A DNA stretch of 17,338 nt from Congzhengia sp045576635 (GCA_045576635.1 JAZNGT010000012.1:1-17338), one strand, 5' to 3'; counted from the first letter of the stretch, positions 1 to 7,387 are shown. A program made the numbers and translations. The notes: generated from the sequence alone by a model not told the origin.

Positions 1-1
1 A

Positions 2-367
2 AATGTCGCAACCTTTGTAGGAAGAAAAATCGCAGGCATTTTAGGCGGTATTTTGGCAACAATCGGGGTTGTACTTCCCTCTTTTTGCATCATTCTTTTT
101 ATTGCAAGTTTTCTGAAAAACTTTGCAGAATACGAAATCACAAAGCACATTTTCGGCGGCATCCGCATTATCGTTGCTGTTTTGGTGACAAACGCAATTT
201 TTACACTCGGAAAATCTGCGATAAAAGATAAAATCTGTCTTTTACTTGCCATTCTTTCGGGCATACTGTCCTTTGTGTTTTCACTGTCTCCCATTTACTT
301 TGTGGTTGCCGGCGCACTGTTGGGACTCGTGCTCCCCAACAGCAAAAAAGGAGGTACATCAAAATGA
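2..367 (+). CDS. Chromate transporter half-subunit, 5'-truncated by window edge
   Basis: This is the C-terminal part of a short-chain CHR-family transporter. The open frame runs from the first bases of the window, so the ATG at 53 is an internal Met rather than the start. The visible protein begins NVATFVGRKIAG, a conserved CHR stretch also found as NVATYAGFTVTG in the next gene. It then shows several hydrophobic membrane segments and ends in a short Lys-rich cytoplasmic tail. CHR proteins of this size usually work as a pair of half-transporters exporting chromate or similar oxyanions; the true substrate here is unknown. The stop overlaps the start of the second half-gene (ATGA at 364-367), so the two are translationally coupled. 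The family call is firm; the function in this organism is inferred. Confidence 0.85.
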   Translation, partial: NVATFVGRKIAGILGGILATIGVVLPSFCIILFIASFLKNFAEYEITKHIFGGIRIIVAVLVTNAIFTLGKSAIKDKICLLLAILSGILSFVFSLSPIYFVVAGALLGLVLPNSKKGGTSK

Positions 368-927
368 TATACCTTACGCTTTTTTATGAGTTTTTTAAAA
401 CAGGTCTTTTTGCAGTCGGTGGCGGACTTGCAACCATTCCGTTTTTAAACGAAATTGCAGAACGCTTAGGCTGGTTTACCAAGGATTTTTTAGGTGATAT
501 GATTGCTGTGGCAGAATCGACGCCCGGTCCGATTGGCGTAAATGTTGCAACGTATGCAGGATTTACAGTAACCGGTTTTTGGGGCGCACTGACAGCAACG
601 TTGGGCTTAATTACACCATCCGTAATAATCGTCTTAATCATCGGTGCAATGCTTGATAAATTCCGTAACAATCCGCTTGTTGACCGTGCATTTTACGGCA
701 TACGCCCGGTGGTAACGGGTATGATTGCCGCCGTTGCCGCAGAACTTACACTTTCAGCAGTTTTAAAATCAAATGCGAGCGGAACTGTTTTAAGTATGCT
801 CTCTTCGATTGACGTTTTAAGTGTCATTTTGTTTTTCGCATTTTTATTTTTAACAAACAAATGGAAACTGCATCCCATTTTTTATATTGTAATTGCCGGA
901 ATATTGGGTGCGGTTTTAAAACTTTAA
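364..927 (+). CDS. Chromate transporter, second half-subunit
   Basis: This is a 187-residue integral membrane protein of the CHR family (short-chain type). Near the N-terminus it has FKTGLFAVGGGLATIPFL, the typical CHR signature, then ESTPGPIGVNVATYAGF at about residues 51-67, followed by alternating hydrophobic segments to the C-terminus. The start is supported by AAGGAGGT at 348-355, 8 nt before the ATG. The ATG overlaps the stop of the preceding half-gene by 4 nt. Family members transport chromate, and many genomes carry them as tandem pairs that form a heteromer; sulfate-like or other anions are also possible. A strong terminator follows directly, so this pair ends its own operon. Confidence 0.9.
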   Translation: MIYLTLFYEFFKTGLFAVGGGLATIPFLNEIAERLGWFTKDFLGDMIAVAESTPGPIGVNVATYAGFTVTGFWGALTATLGLITPSVIIVLIIGAMLDKFRNNPLVDRAFYGIRPVVTGMIAAVAAELTLSAVLKSNASGTVLSMLSSIDVLSVILFFAFLFLTNKWKLHPIFYIVIAGILGAVLKL

Positions 928-939
928 AAACAAATTTTT

Positions 940-974
940 CCCTTGCAGATGTTACATTTGCAAGGGATTTTTTT
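940..974 (+). terminator. Intrinsic terminator after the chromate-transporter pair
   Basis: A 12-bp stem (940-951 with 955-966, one G.T pair) closes on a 3-nt loop and is followed by A and seven T residues (968-974). It lies 12 nt after the stop codon. Confidence 0.93.
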
Positions 975-1033
975 ATTCAAAAGCAGAATTTATGAAAAAA
1001 ATCAAATAAAATTAGTTTTTTTGTCTTTTTTAC

Positions 1034-1062
1034 TGTACAAAAACCAAAAAATATGCTATACT
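1034..1062 (+). promoter_or_regulatory. Probable sigma-A promoter of the 2-oxoacid oxidoreductase operon
   Basis: The -35 box is TGTACA (1034-1039) and the -10 box TATACT (1057-1062) after a 17-nt spacer. The -10 is preceded by TGC, making an extended -10. It sits 38 nt before the chosen start of the P-loop ATPase gene and after the upstream terminator. The -35 matches only 4 of 6 consensus bases. Confidence 0.65.
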
Positions 1063-1100
1063 GATATGGTATCAACCAATAAACTTGGAGATTGTGTGTG

Positions 1101-1769
1101 ATGAATTTGGCAAATTCAAATATATATATTGTAACCGGCCATTATGGCAGCGGAAAAACGGAGTTTTCCGTAAACTTTGCGTTGGAACTCAAAAAGACTT
1201 ACGAAAACGTAATTTTGGTGGATTTAGACATTGTAAATCCTTACTTTCGCTCGAATGACGCCCGCGCACTTTTAGAGCAGGCAGGCGTTTGCGTGATTGC
1301 ACCCGAATTTGCCGGTACAAATGTGGATATCCCCGTTTTGCCACCTGAAATTATGCGGATTTTCGAAGAAAAGGATGCAAAAATTGTGCTCGATGTTGGC
1401 GGTGACGACGACGGCGCCATTGCACTGGGCAGATATAAACACTTCTTTGATACATCTGATTATGAAATGCTTTTAGTGGTAAACACAAGACGTCCGCTTA
1501 CCCAGACAAAAGACGAAATCATTGAGATGAAACAAAACATCGAAACTGCGTCTCGCCTTTCCGTTACAGGACTCGTTTTAAACACCAATATTGCAGACGA
1601 CACAACGCACGAAATTGTAACCGAAGGATACGAGATTTTAAAGAACGTAAGTTCTGATACAAACCTTCCTATCCGGTACGTTTGCGCAACAGAATCTGCG
1701 GCAAAAGGGCTTACCCTTCCGGTTTCGGAAAAACTGTTTTACATCACTCGAAGACTTTTAAAAATATAG
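1101..1769 (+). CDS. MinD/ParA-like P-loop ATPase linked to 2-oxoacid oxidoreductase
   Basis: This is a 222-residue P-loop NTPase. The Walker A motif is GHYGSGKT at residues 13-20. A conserved VDLDIVNPYFR follows near residues 45-55, typical of the SIMIBI/MinD-like group, and the Walker B-type strand KIVLDVGGDD is at about residues 94-103 (D98). No membrane segments are visible. I chose ATG 1101, 10 nt after GGAG (1087-1090); GTG 1098 (7-nt spacing) and TTG 1092 are in frame, but TTG lies too close to the ribosome site. The gene precedes the ferredoxin, alpha and beta subunits of a 2-oxoacid:ferredoxin oxidoreductase and shares their promoter. I recall the same kind of ATPase beside such operons in other Clostridia. 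A role in Fe-S or complex assembly is conceivable but is inference; its biochemical function is unknown to me. Confidence 0.85.
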   Translation: MNLANSNIYIVTGHYGSGKTEFSVNFALELKKTYENVILVDLDIVNPYFRSNDARALLEQAGVCVIAPEFAGTNVDIPVLPPEIMRIFEEKDAKIVLDVGGDDDGAIALGRYKHFFDTSDYEMLLVVNTRRPLTQTKDEIIEMKQNIETASRLSVTGLVLNTNIADDTTHEIVTEGYEILKNVSSDTNLPIRYVCATESAAKGLTLPVSEKLFYITRRLLKI

Positions 1770-1772
1770 TTA

Positions 1773-1840
1773 TCACAAACACTAAGGTCTGTGTGCCCAC
1801 CTAAGACCTGCTTGTGACATATATACTGTGGGCAGAAAGG
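1773..1840 (+). promoter_or_regulatory. Pseudoknot-like RNA leader before the ferredoxin subunit (copy A)
   Basis: In the 83-nt gap before the ferredoxin gene, an outer stem (1773-1778 with 1812-1817) and inner stem (AGGTCT 1785-1790 with AGACCT 1804-1809) form a hairpin with a 13-nt loop. Loop bases 1794-1800 (TGCCCAC) are fully complementary to 1828-1834 (GTGGGCA), which directly abuts the ribosome site AGAAAGG (1834-1840). A very similar arrangement occurs before def at 6862-6916. The complementarity is seen in the sequence; folding into a pseudoknot and control of translation are inferred. Confidence 0.55.
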
Positions 1841-1852
1841 CAATGAACTTAT

Positions 1853-2059
1853 ATGGCAAAGGTTGTTATTTTAGAAGACGTATGCAAAGGCTGTTATCTT
1901 TGCGCCTCTGCATGTCCGAAAAAGGTGTTAGCACCTGCAAAAGACAAATTAAATCAAAAGGGTTACAGACCCATTGAAGCAGTAAAACCCGAGGATTGCA
2001 TCGGCTGTGCAATGTGTGCAACCATGTGTCCCGACTGCGCAATCGAAGTGTATAAATAA
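1853..2059 (+). CDS. 2-oxoacid:ferredoxin oxidoreductase, delta (2x[4Fe-4S] ferredoxin) subunit
   Basis: This 68-residue protein has two complete CxxCxxCxxxCP motifs: C11, C14, C17, C21 and C49, C52, C55, C59. That fits a two-cluster [4Fe-4S] bacterial-type ferredoxin, with one extra Cys at 62. Size and position just before the alpha and beta subunits identify it as the delta subunit (VorD/KorD type), which passes electrons from the TPP site to soluble ferredoxin in the cytoplasm. The ribosome site AGAAAGG ends 12 nt before the ATG. That spacing suits this 5'-shifted match to the 16S tail. The upstream gap carries a potential pseudoknot that would overlap the edge of the ribosome site. Whether the enzyme prefers branched-chain 2-oxoacids or 2-oxoglutarate cannot be read from this subunit. 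Confidence 0.93.
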   Translation: MAKVVILEDVCKGCYLCASACPKKVLAPAKDKLNQKGYRPIEAVKPEDCIGCAMCATMCPDCAIEVYK

Positions 2060-2087
2060 AAGTTTTTACAGAAAGGATTGATATAAA

Positions 2088-3155
2088 ATGGCAGAAAAAG
2101 TTTTAGTAAAAGGCAACGAGGCTTTTGCAGAAGCTGCAATTATGGCCGGATGCCGTTACTTTTTCGGTTATCCCATCACTCCGCAGACAGAAATCAGTGC
2201 TTACATGGCAAAACGTATGCCGAAAATCGGCGGCGTATTTCTTCAGGCGGAAAGTGAAGTTTCTGCAGCAAATATGGTTTACGGTGCAGCAGGCGCCGGC
2301 GCAAGAGTTATGACCTCGTCCTCCTCTCCCGGTATCAGTTTAAAGGCAGAGGCGGTTTCCTATATGGCAGGTGCAGACCTTCCCTGCGTTGTAATTAACG
2401 TTGTACGTGCGGGCCCGGGTTTAGGCGGTATTCAGCCGGCACAGTCTGACTATTTTCAGGCAACAAAGGGTCACGGCCACGGCGATTACAGACTGATTGT
2501 TTTAGCACCCAGTTCCGTTCAGGAAATTGTTGACATGACGAAAGAAGCGTTTGACCTTGCAGACATTTACAGAATGCCGGTAATGCTTTTGGCAGACGGA
2601 ATGCTCGGTCAGATGATGGAACCCGTTGTATTCGAACAAAAAGAATCCACACGCAAAATCCCTGAAAAAACATGGGCTACCACAGGCACAGAATTAAAAC
2701 GTGAGCACAACATCATAAACTCTTTATACATACAGCCAAACGAACTCGAAAAATTGGTTTTAGAGCGTTATGAAAAGTATAAAGTAATCGAAGAGAAAGA
2801 AACCAAATACGAAACCTACTTAACGGATGACGCAGAATTTATCTTAACCGGATATGGTTCTGTTGCACGTATCTGTAAAAATGCCGTTGACGAACTTCGT
2901 GCACAGGGCATTAAAGCAGGTTTAATCCGTCCGATTACACTCTGGCCGTTCCCGTCAGATGCATATTTAAAACACACAGAAAACGCAAAAGCAATTCTTT
3001 CTGTTGAAATGAGTATGGGTCAGATGGTAGAAGACGTTCGTCTCGCTGTAAACGGCAAACTGCCCGTTCATTTCTTCGGAAGAACCGGCGGTAACATCCC
3101 GTATCCCAACGAAATCATCGATGCGGTGAAAAAAATCATCGGGGGTGAAAAATAA
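2088..3155 (+). CDS. vorB: 2-oxoacid:ferredoxin oxidoreductase, alpha subunit (VorB/KorA type)
   Basis: This 355-residue protein matches the alpha subunit of 2-oxoacid:ferredoxin oxidoreductases. GYPITPQTE at residues 27-35 is the signature of the pyrimidine-binding domain. It is followed by QAESEVSAANMVYGAAGAGARVMTSSSSPGISL and IQPAQSDYFQATKGHGHGDYRL, and the C-terminal half holds the transketolase C-like domain (VEMSMGQMVEDVRLAV). The complex oxidatively decarboxylates a 2-oxoacid to acyl-CoA with reduction of ferredoxin. The motifs look more like ketoisovalerate (Vor) than pyruvate enzymes, but 2-oxoglutarate cannot be excluded. AGAAAGG at 2070-2076 precedes the ATG by 11 nt. The stop overlaps the next start (TAATG), so alpha and beta are coupled. 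Confidence 0.9.
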   Translation: MAEKVLVKGNEAFAEAAIMAGCRYFFGYPITPQTEISAYMAKRMPKIGGVFLQAESEVSAANMVYGAAGAGARVMTSSSSPGISLKAEAVSYMAGADLPCVVINVVRAGPGLGGIQPAQSDYFQATKGHGHGDYRLIVLAPSSVQEIVDMTKEAFDLADIYRMPVMLLADGMLGQMMEPVVFEQKESTRKIPEKTWATTGTELKREHNIINSLYIQPNELEKLVLERYEKYKVIEEKETKYETYLTDDAEFILTGYGSVARICKNAVDELRAQGIKAGLIRPITLWPFPSDAYLKHTENAKAILSVEMSMGQMVEDVRLAVNGKLPVHFFGRTGGNIPYPNEIIDAVKKIIGGEK

Positions 3156-3901
3156 TGGAACAGGTATTTAAAAGACCACACGCACTTTGCGATGTGCCCC
3201 TTCACTACTGCCCCGGCTGCACACACGGTATTGTTCACCGTTTGGTTGCCGAGGTATTAGATGAACTCGGCATTGAGGGCAAAACCATTGGGGTTGCACC
3301 CGTAGGCTGTGCGGTGTTTGCTTATAACTACTTTAACTGCGATATGCAGGAGGCTGCCCACGGCAGAGCGCCGGCAGTTGCTACCGGTATCAAGCGCGTA
3401 CATCCTGACAAGGTTGTATTTACCTATCAGGGCGATGGCGACCTTGCCGCTATCGGTACAGCAGAAACCGTACACGCAGCAGCAAGAGGCGAAAATATTA
3501 CCATTATCTTTATCAATAACGCAATCTACGGTATGACCGGCGGACAGATGGCGCCCACCACACTTCCGGGACAGGTAACACAGACCTCTCCTTACGGACG
3601 TGATACTGCGACGCAGGGCTTCCCCATCCGCGTAAGCGAAATGCTTTCTACCACCTCCGGCGCAGCATACATTGAACGTGTCAGCGTTGACTGCGTGAAA
3701 AACATCAACCGTGCGAAAAAAGCAATCAAAAAAGCGTTCCAGACGCAGATTGACAAAAAAGGCTTTTCTATGGTTGAAGTTCTTTCTGCTTGTCCTACAA
3801 ACTGGGGATTGTCTCCTGAAGAATCCATTAAATGGCTTCAAGACAATATGATTCCTTATTATCCTTTGGGCGTTTACTGCGACAAAACAGAAGAAGAATA
3901 A
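3155..3901 (+). CDS. 2-oxoacid:ferredoxin oxidoreductase, beta (TPP-binding) subunit
   Basis: This 248-residue protein is the thiamine-diphosphate-binding subunit (VorA/KorB type). It has CPGCTHG at residues 19-25 and the TPP/Mg motif starting GDGD at 93-96 and ending in NN at 121-122, then YGMTGGQMAPTT. Together with the alpha subunit it forms the catalytic centre, where TPP attacks the 2-oxoacid. The ATG overlaps the alpha stop by one base and GGGGGTG (3141-3147) gives a good ribosome site 7 nt upstream. Four-subunit enzymes of this class also have a gamma subunit that binds CoA/oxoacid. None follows here: the next element is a terminator-like hairpin and then recX. The gamma gene may lie elsewhere in the genome. 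Confidence 0.92.
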   Translation: MEQVFKRPHALCDVPLHYCPGCTHGIVHRLVAEVLDELGIEGKTIGVAPVGCAVFAYNYFNCDMQEAAHGRAPAVATGIKRVHPDKVVFTYQGDGDLAAIGTAETVHAAARGENITIIFINNAIYGMTGGQMAPTTLPGQVTQTSPYGRDTATQGFPIRVSEMLSTTSGAAYIERVSVDCVKNINRAKKAIKKAFQTQIDKKGFSMVEVLSACPTNWGLSPEESIKWLQDNMIPYYPLGVYCDKTEEE

Positions 3902-3914
3902 TATGTAAAACGTT

Positions 3915-3946
3915 AAGCAGGAGCGCATACACGCGTTCCTGCTTTT
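3915..3946 (+). terminator. Probable terminator after the oxidoreductase operon
   Basis: A 12-bp stem (3915-3926 with 3933-3944, one G.T) has a 6-nt loop, and the T-tract is only four bases (3943-3946). The position right after the beta-subunit stop fits operon end, but the short T-run allows read-through into recX, for which I see no clear separate promoter. Confidence 0.7.
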
Positions 3947-3964
3947 GTCACTTTTGAGGTTTGT

Positions 3965-4600
3965 ATGAAAATCACAAAAATCGAAGAACAAAAGAAAAAC
4001 AAAAACAGAATGTCGGTTTTTATAGACGGCGCGTTTGCATTTGGCATTGACGCGTTTAGTCTTTATGCCTTAAAACTAAAAGAAAGCGATGAAGTAAGCG
4101 AAGAAAGGCTTGCCTTAATCACCGACACCATTTTGTTCGAAGACGCAAAAAATTATGCGGCAAAACTTTTGACTCAAAGAAGTTACACAGAACGCGATAT
4201 GAAAAGAAAAATAAAAGACCGTACCGGAAGTGACGAAGTAACCGAAAAAACCATTGCATTTTTGAAAGAATATAAACTGATTGATGACGTTGACTTTGCA
4301 CATCGCTACGCAAAGGACTGCTTACATTTAAAAAAATACGGCAAGCAAAAAATCAAATTCAAACTTTTGGAAAAAGGCATTTCAAAGGAAATTGCTGAAG
4401 AAACCATTGAATCTATATGCTCTTATGACGACGAACTCAATACACTTTTCCCCCTGATAGAAAAAAAGTTAGGGGGAAACTTTGATATCAAAAACGTGAT
4501 GAAAACAAAACGGTATTTTGCATCACGCGGCTACCGTTTTGATGAGATAGATACTGCGTTAAGGAAACTCAAAGCAGAAAGTGAGGAGTGGCCTTTATGA
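3965..4600 (+). CDS. recX: RecX-family regulatory protein
   Basis: This is a 211-residue, highly charged, largely helical cytoplasmic protein of the RecX family, known to bind RecA filaments and modulate their activity. It starts MKITKIEEQKKNKNRMSVFIDG, the N-terminal strand region common in Firmicute RecX. The three-helix repeats follow, with family-type stretches YAAKLLTQRSYTERDMKRKI (about 60-79), LKEYKLIDDVDFAHRYAKD and KYGKQKIKFKLLEKGISKE. The length is typical of Gram-positive RecX (about 200-270). GAGGT precedes the ATG by a few bases. The stop overlaps the priA start (ATGA at 4597-4600). recA itself is not in the window. Confidence 0.88.
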   Translation: MKITKIEEQKKNKNRMSVFIDGAFAFGIDAFSLYALKLKESDEVSEERLALITDTILFEDAKNYAAKLLTQRSYTERDMKRKIKDRTGSDEVTEKTIAFLKEYKLIDDVDFAHRYAKDCLHLKKYGKQKIKFKLLEKGISKEIAEETIESICSYDDELNTLFPLIEKKLGGNFDIKNVMKTKRYFASRGYRFDEIDTALRKLKAESEEWPL

Positions 4601-6858
4601 CAAACATTCGTTTTGCAGGCGTTATTATAAACCGCCTGGCGCTTACCATTGACAGAATCTACGATTACCGCATACCCGATCATCTTTTGGGAAAAATTCA
4701 TATAGGTAGTCATGTAACTGTGCCCTTTGGCAAGGGAAACAAGGAGATTGACGGCTTTGTTTTATCCCTGTCCGAAGAAACAGAGTTTGAAGGCACGGTA
4801 AAAGAAATCATTTCTTTAAACCGCGAAACGCCACTTTTTGACGAGAACATGCTTGCTGTTTGTAACTTTTTAAAAAGGCGTTATTTTTGTTCTTACATCA
4901 GCGCAATCAAAACAATCGTGCCTCCGGGCAGCGCAAAAAAACACCCCGTGTCAGACAAAATCATTCGCGGTTCTGTTTTAAACGTTCCCTATGACGAAGC
5001 GTTTGAAATTTTAGAAAAAATGCGCGACAAAGCACCCGCACAAAGCAGAATTTTAGAACTTTTAATCCAGAACGATTTTGTGGCAAATAGCGATATAACC
5101 TTTTTAACCGGTGCAAGTTATCAGGCAATTCGTGCGCTCAAAGATAAAGGCGTTTTGCGCGAAGAAGAAATCGAAGTGTTTCGTATGCCCATCGATTATG
5201 ACAACATTCCTCATACAGATGCACCAAAACTTACAGACGAACAGCAAAACGCAGTAGACCAGATTTCTGCCTCGGTTTCGGAAAATAAAAATGAGACCTT
5301 TTTGCTGCATGGTATCACCGGTAGCGGCAAGACAGAAGTTTTCCTGAACTGTATTGAAAAAGCGCTCGCTCTTTCCAAAACTGCCATTGTGTTGGTGCCT
5401 GAAATTGCACTGACACCACAAATGGTAACACGTTTTGTATCACGGTTTGGAAAACAAATTGCAGTTTTGCACTCTGCTCTTTCTATGGGAGAGCGAGCAG
5501 ACGAATATAAACGCATTCAAAACGGCGAAGCAAAAGTGGTGGTTGGCGCACGTTCTGCAATCTTTGCGCCGCTTAAAAATATCGGTATGATTGTGGTAGA
5601 CGAAGAACACGAAACGAGTTACAAAGCCGAAAACGCACCAACTTATCATGCGCGCGAGGTGGCAGATTTTCGCGCAAAGCAAGAAAATGCAGTGCTTTTA
5701 CTCGCCTCTGCAACGCCTTCTATTGAAAGTTTTTATTTGGCAAAGCAGGGAAAATACCGTCTCGTTACACTCAAAAATCGCCCAACGAAACATACGCTTC
5801 CGGATGTCACAGTGTCTGATATGCGCGAAGAAATTCAAAGTGGAAACCGTTCTTGCCTGGGACTCCCTTTGCAAAGAGAACTCCGCAAAAACAAAGATGC
5901 CGGTGAACAAACGATTTTGTTTTTAAACCGCCGCGGTTTTTCGTCCTTTGTATCTTGCAGAAACTGCGGATTTGTGATAAAATGTGAAAACTGCGACGTG
6001 TCGCTTACGTATCATAAAAATAAAAATACACTCACTTGTCACTATTGTGGACATACAGTAAAAAAACCCGATAAATGTCCCGAATGTGGAAGTAATTACC
6101 TAAAACAGTTCGGTGCAGGAACACAAAAGGTAGAAGAAGAACTTCACACGCTTTTCCCTGATTTGTCTGTCATTCGCATGGATGTGGATACCACCGGCGT
6201 AAAATCTTCACATCGCGCGCTTTTGGAACGGTTTGAAACAGAAAAAACCGATGTATTACTCGGCACGCAGATGGTGGCAAAGGGGCTTGATTTTCCGAAC
6301 GTCACTTTGGTGGGCGTACTGGCAGCAGACCAGAGCCTTTTTCTAGATGACTTTCGCGCAAGTGAGCGCACCTTTGACTTAATCACGCAGGTGTGCGGTC
6401 GGGCAGGCCGTGGCGAAAAAAACGGGCGTGCACTCATTCAGACGTATATGCCGGAAAACGAAGTGATAACGCTTGCAAAAGAGCAGGATTATCTTTCCTT
6501 TTACGAAAACGAAATTGAACTCAGGAAAAGCCTTAACTATCCTCCCTTTTGTGATATCATTTCGGTTTTATTAACCGCGCCCACACAAAATGGGTTAAAC
6601 GCATACGGAAAGTCTCTCGCAAGGGCAATTTTAACTGTTATGCAAAAAGAATATGACGGTGCGTTTGAAATTTTAGGTCCCTGCGAAACCGCGGTTTCAA
6701 GGCTAAACGGACATTACCGCCAACGAATTTTCATTAAATGTAACCTGAATGAATCGGCAGAACATATTTTTTCGCGTCTTCGCAATTTCCATATCGGAAA
6801 CAAGCACGCGCAGCATATAAATATGGTAATTGAAACAAATCCTTTAAACGCAATTTAA
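4597..6858 (+). CDS. priA: Primosomal replication-restart helicase PriA
   Basis: This 753-residue superfamily-2 DNA helicase (3' to 5') reloads the replisome at stalled forks. In order it has an N-terminal 3'-DNA-binding domain, Walker A GITGSGKT at 239-246, a DEEH box at 335-338, and a zinc domain with eight cysteines (454, 457, 463, 466, 481, 484, 494, 497) in the usual four CxxC pairs. Then come helicase motifs V and VI (GTQMVAKGLDFPNV, then QVCGRAGRGEK) and a C-terminal domain. I chose ATG 4597, 8 nt after GAGGAG (4583-4588); an in-frame GTG at 4588 lies within that ribosome site. The gene overlaps recX by 4 nt and is followed by def and fmt. I recall the priA-def-fmt order as frequent in Firmicutes. 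Confidence 0.97.
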   Translation: MTNIRFAGVIINRLALTIDRIYDYRIPDHLLGKIHIGSHVTVPFGKGNKEIDGFVLSLSEETEFEGTVKEIISLNRETPLFDENMLAVCNFLKRRYFCSYISAIKTIVPPGSAKKHPVSDKIIRGSVLNVPYDEAFEILEKMRDKAPAQSRILELLIQNDFVANSDITFLTGASYQAIRALKDKGVLREEEIEVFRMPIDYDNIPHTDAPKLTDEQQNAVDQISASVSENKNETFLLHGITGSGKTEVFLNCIEKALALSKTAIVLVPEIALTPQMVTRFVSRFGKQIAVLHSALSMGERADEYKRIQNGEAKVVVGARSAIFAPLKNIGMIVVDEEHETSYKAENAPTYHAREVADFRAKQENAVLLLASATPSIESFYLAKQGKYRLVTLKNRPTKHTLPDVTVSDMREEIQSGNRSCLGLPLQRELRKNKDAGEQTILFLNRRGFSSFVSCRNCGFVIKCENCDVSLTYHKNKNTLTCHYCGHTVKKPDKCPECGSNYLKQFGAGTQKVEEELHTLFPDLSVIRMDVDTTGVKSSHRALLERFETEKTDVLLGTQMVAKGLDFPNVTLVGVLAADQSLFLDDFRASERTFDLITQVCGRAGRGEKNGRALIQTYMPENEVITLAKEQDYLSFYENEIELRKSLNYPPFCDIISVLLTAPTQNGLNAYGKSLARAILTVMQKEYDGAFEILGPCETAVSRLNGHYRQRIFIKCNLNESAEHIFSRLRNFHIGNKHAQHINMVIETNPLNAI

Positions 6859-6861
6859 ATA

Positions 6862-6916
6862 TGCGACATCTTATCCGTCCACGGTAAGATGCGCAAAAGT
6901 TACGTGGACAGAAAGG
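6862..6916 (+). promoter_or_regulatory. Pseudoknot-like RNA leader before def (copy B)
   Basis: In the 70-nt gap between priA and def, TGCG (6862-6865) pairs with CGCA (6892-6895), and CATCTTA (6867-6873) with TAAGATG (6885-6891). The enclosed loop contains GTCCACG (6877-6883), fully complementary to CGTGGAC (6903-6909), which is followed at once by the ribosome site AGAAAGG (6910-6916). Architecture, downstream strand and distance to the ATG match the element at 1773-1840. If the pseudoknot does not form, two more C-G pairs extend the hairpin. Pairing is seen in the sequence; regulatory action is inferred. Confidence 0.55.
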
Positions 6917-6928
6917 TTTGAAAGCAAA

Positions 6929-7387
6929 ATGGCAATCAGAAAGGTGTTAAATGTCACAGAAGATAACGAATTTTTAAGAAAAAAATCACGCGAAGTGACC
7001 GAAATCGATGGTCGCATTTTAACGCTGTTAGACGACATGAAAGAAACCATGTATGACGCAAACGGCGTCGGTCTTGCCGCACCACAGGTTGGCATTTTGC
7101 GCCGTGTTGTTGTAATTGATGTGGGCGACGGTCTCATTGAACTGATTAACCCCGTAATTGTATACAAAAAGGGAGAACAGATTAACGCCGAAGGCTGTCT
7201 TTCTGTTCCCGGAAGGTCGGGCACGGTAGCACGTCCCGAAAAAGTAAAGGTACGCGCGAAAAACAGAAACGGCGAGGAAATCGTAATTGACGGAGACGGG
7301 TTACTTGCAATCGCGCTCTGCCACGAAATTGACCATTTAGACGGCATTGTTTATATTGACAAAATGATTGCCGAAGTCACAGAATAA
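6929..7387 (+). CDS. def: Peptide deformylase
   Basis: This 152-residue metalloenzyme removes the formyl group from the N-terminal Met of nascent proteins at the ribosome. All three motifs are present: GVGLAAPQVG at 46-55, EGCLSVPG at 88-95 (metal ligand C90) and HEIDH at 132-136 (H132 and H136 ligands, E133 catalytic). The metal is usually Fe2+. Length is in the normal range for the short clostridial form. AGAAAGG ends 12 nt before the ATG, and the gap from priA carries the structured leader at 6862-6916. fmt starts 10 nt after the stop, so formylation and deformylation genes are co-transcribed. Confidence 0.97.
   Translation: MAIRKVLNVTEDNEFLRKKSREVTEIDGRILTLLDDMKETMYDANGVGLAAPQVGILRRVVVIDVGDGLIELINPVIVYKKGEQINAEGCLSVPGRSGTVARPEKVKVRAKNRNGEEIVIDGDGLLAIALCHEIDHLDGIVYIDKMIAEVTE

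Noticed and set aside
3257..3991. 244-codon minus-strand open frame
   Set aside because: It lies opposite the TPP-binding beta subunit, which has all its motifs; the antisense protein has no recognisable domain and is Cys/Phe-rich in the manner of shadow frames.
6871..7347. 158-codon minus-strand open frame opposite def
   Set aside because: Ser/Thr/Pro-rich antisense shadow of peptide deformylase, whose three motifs on the plus strand are intact.
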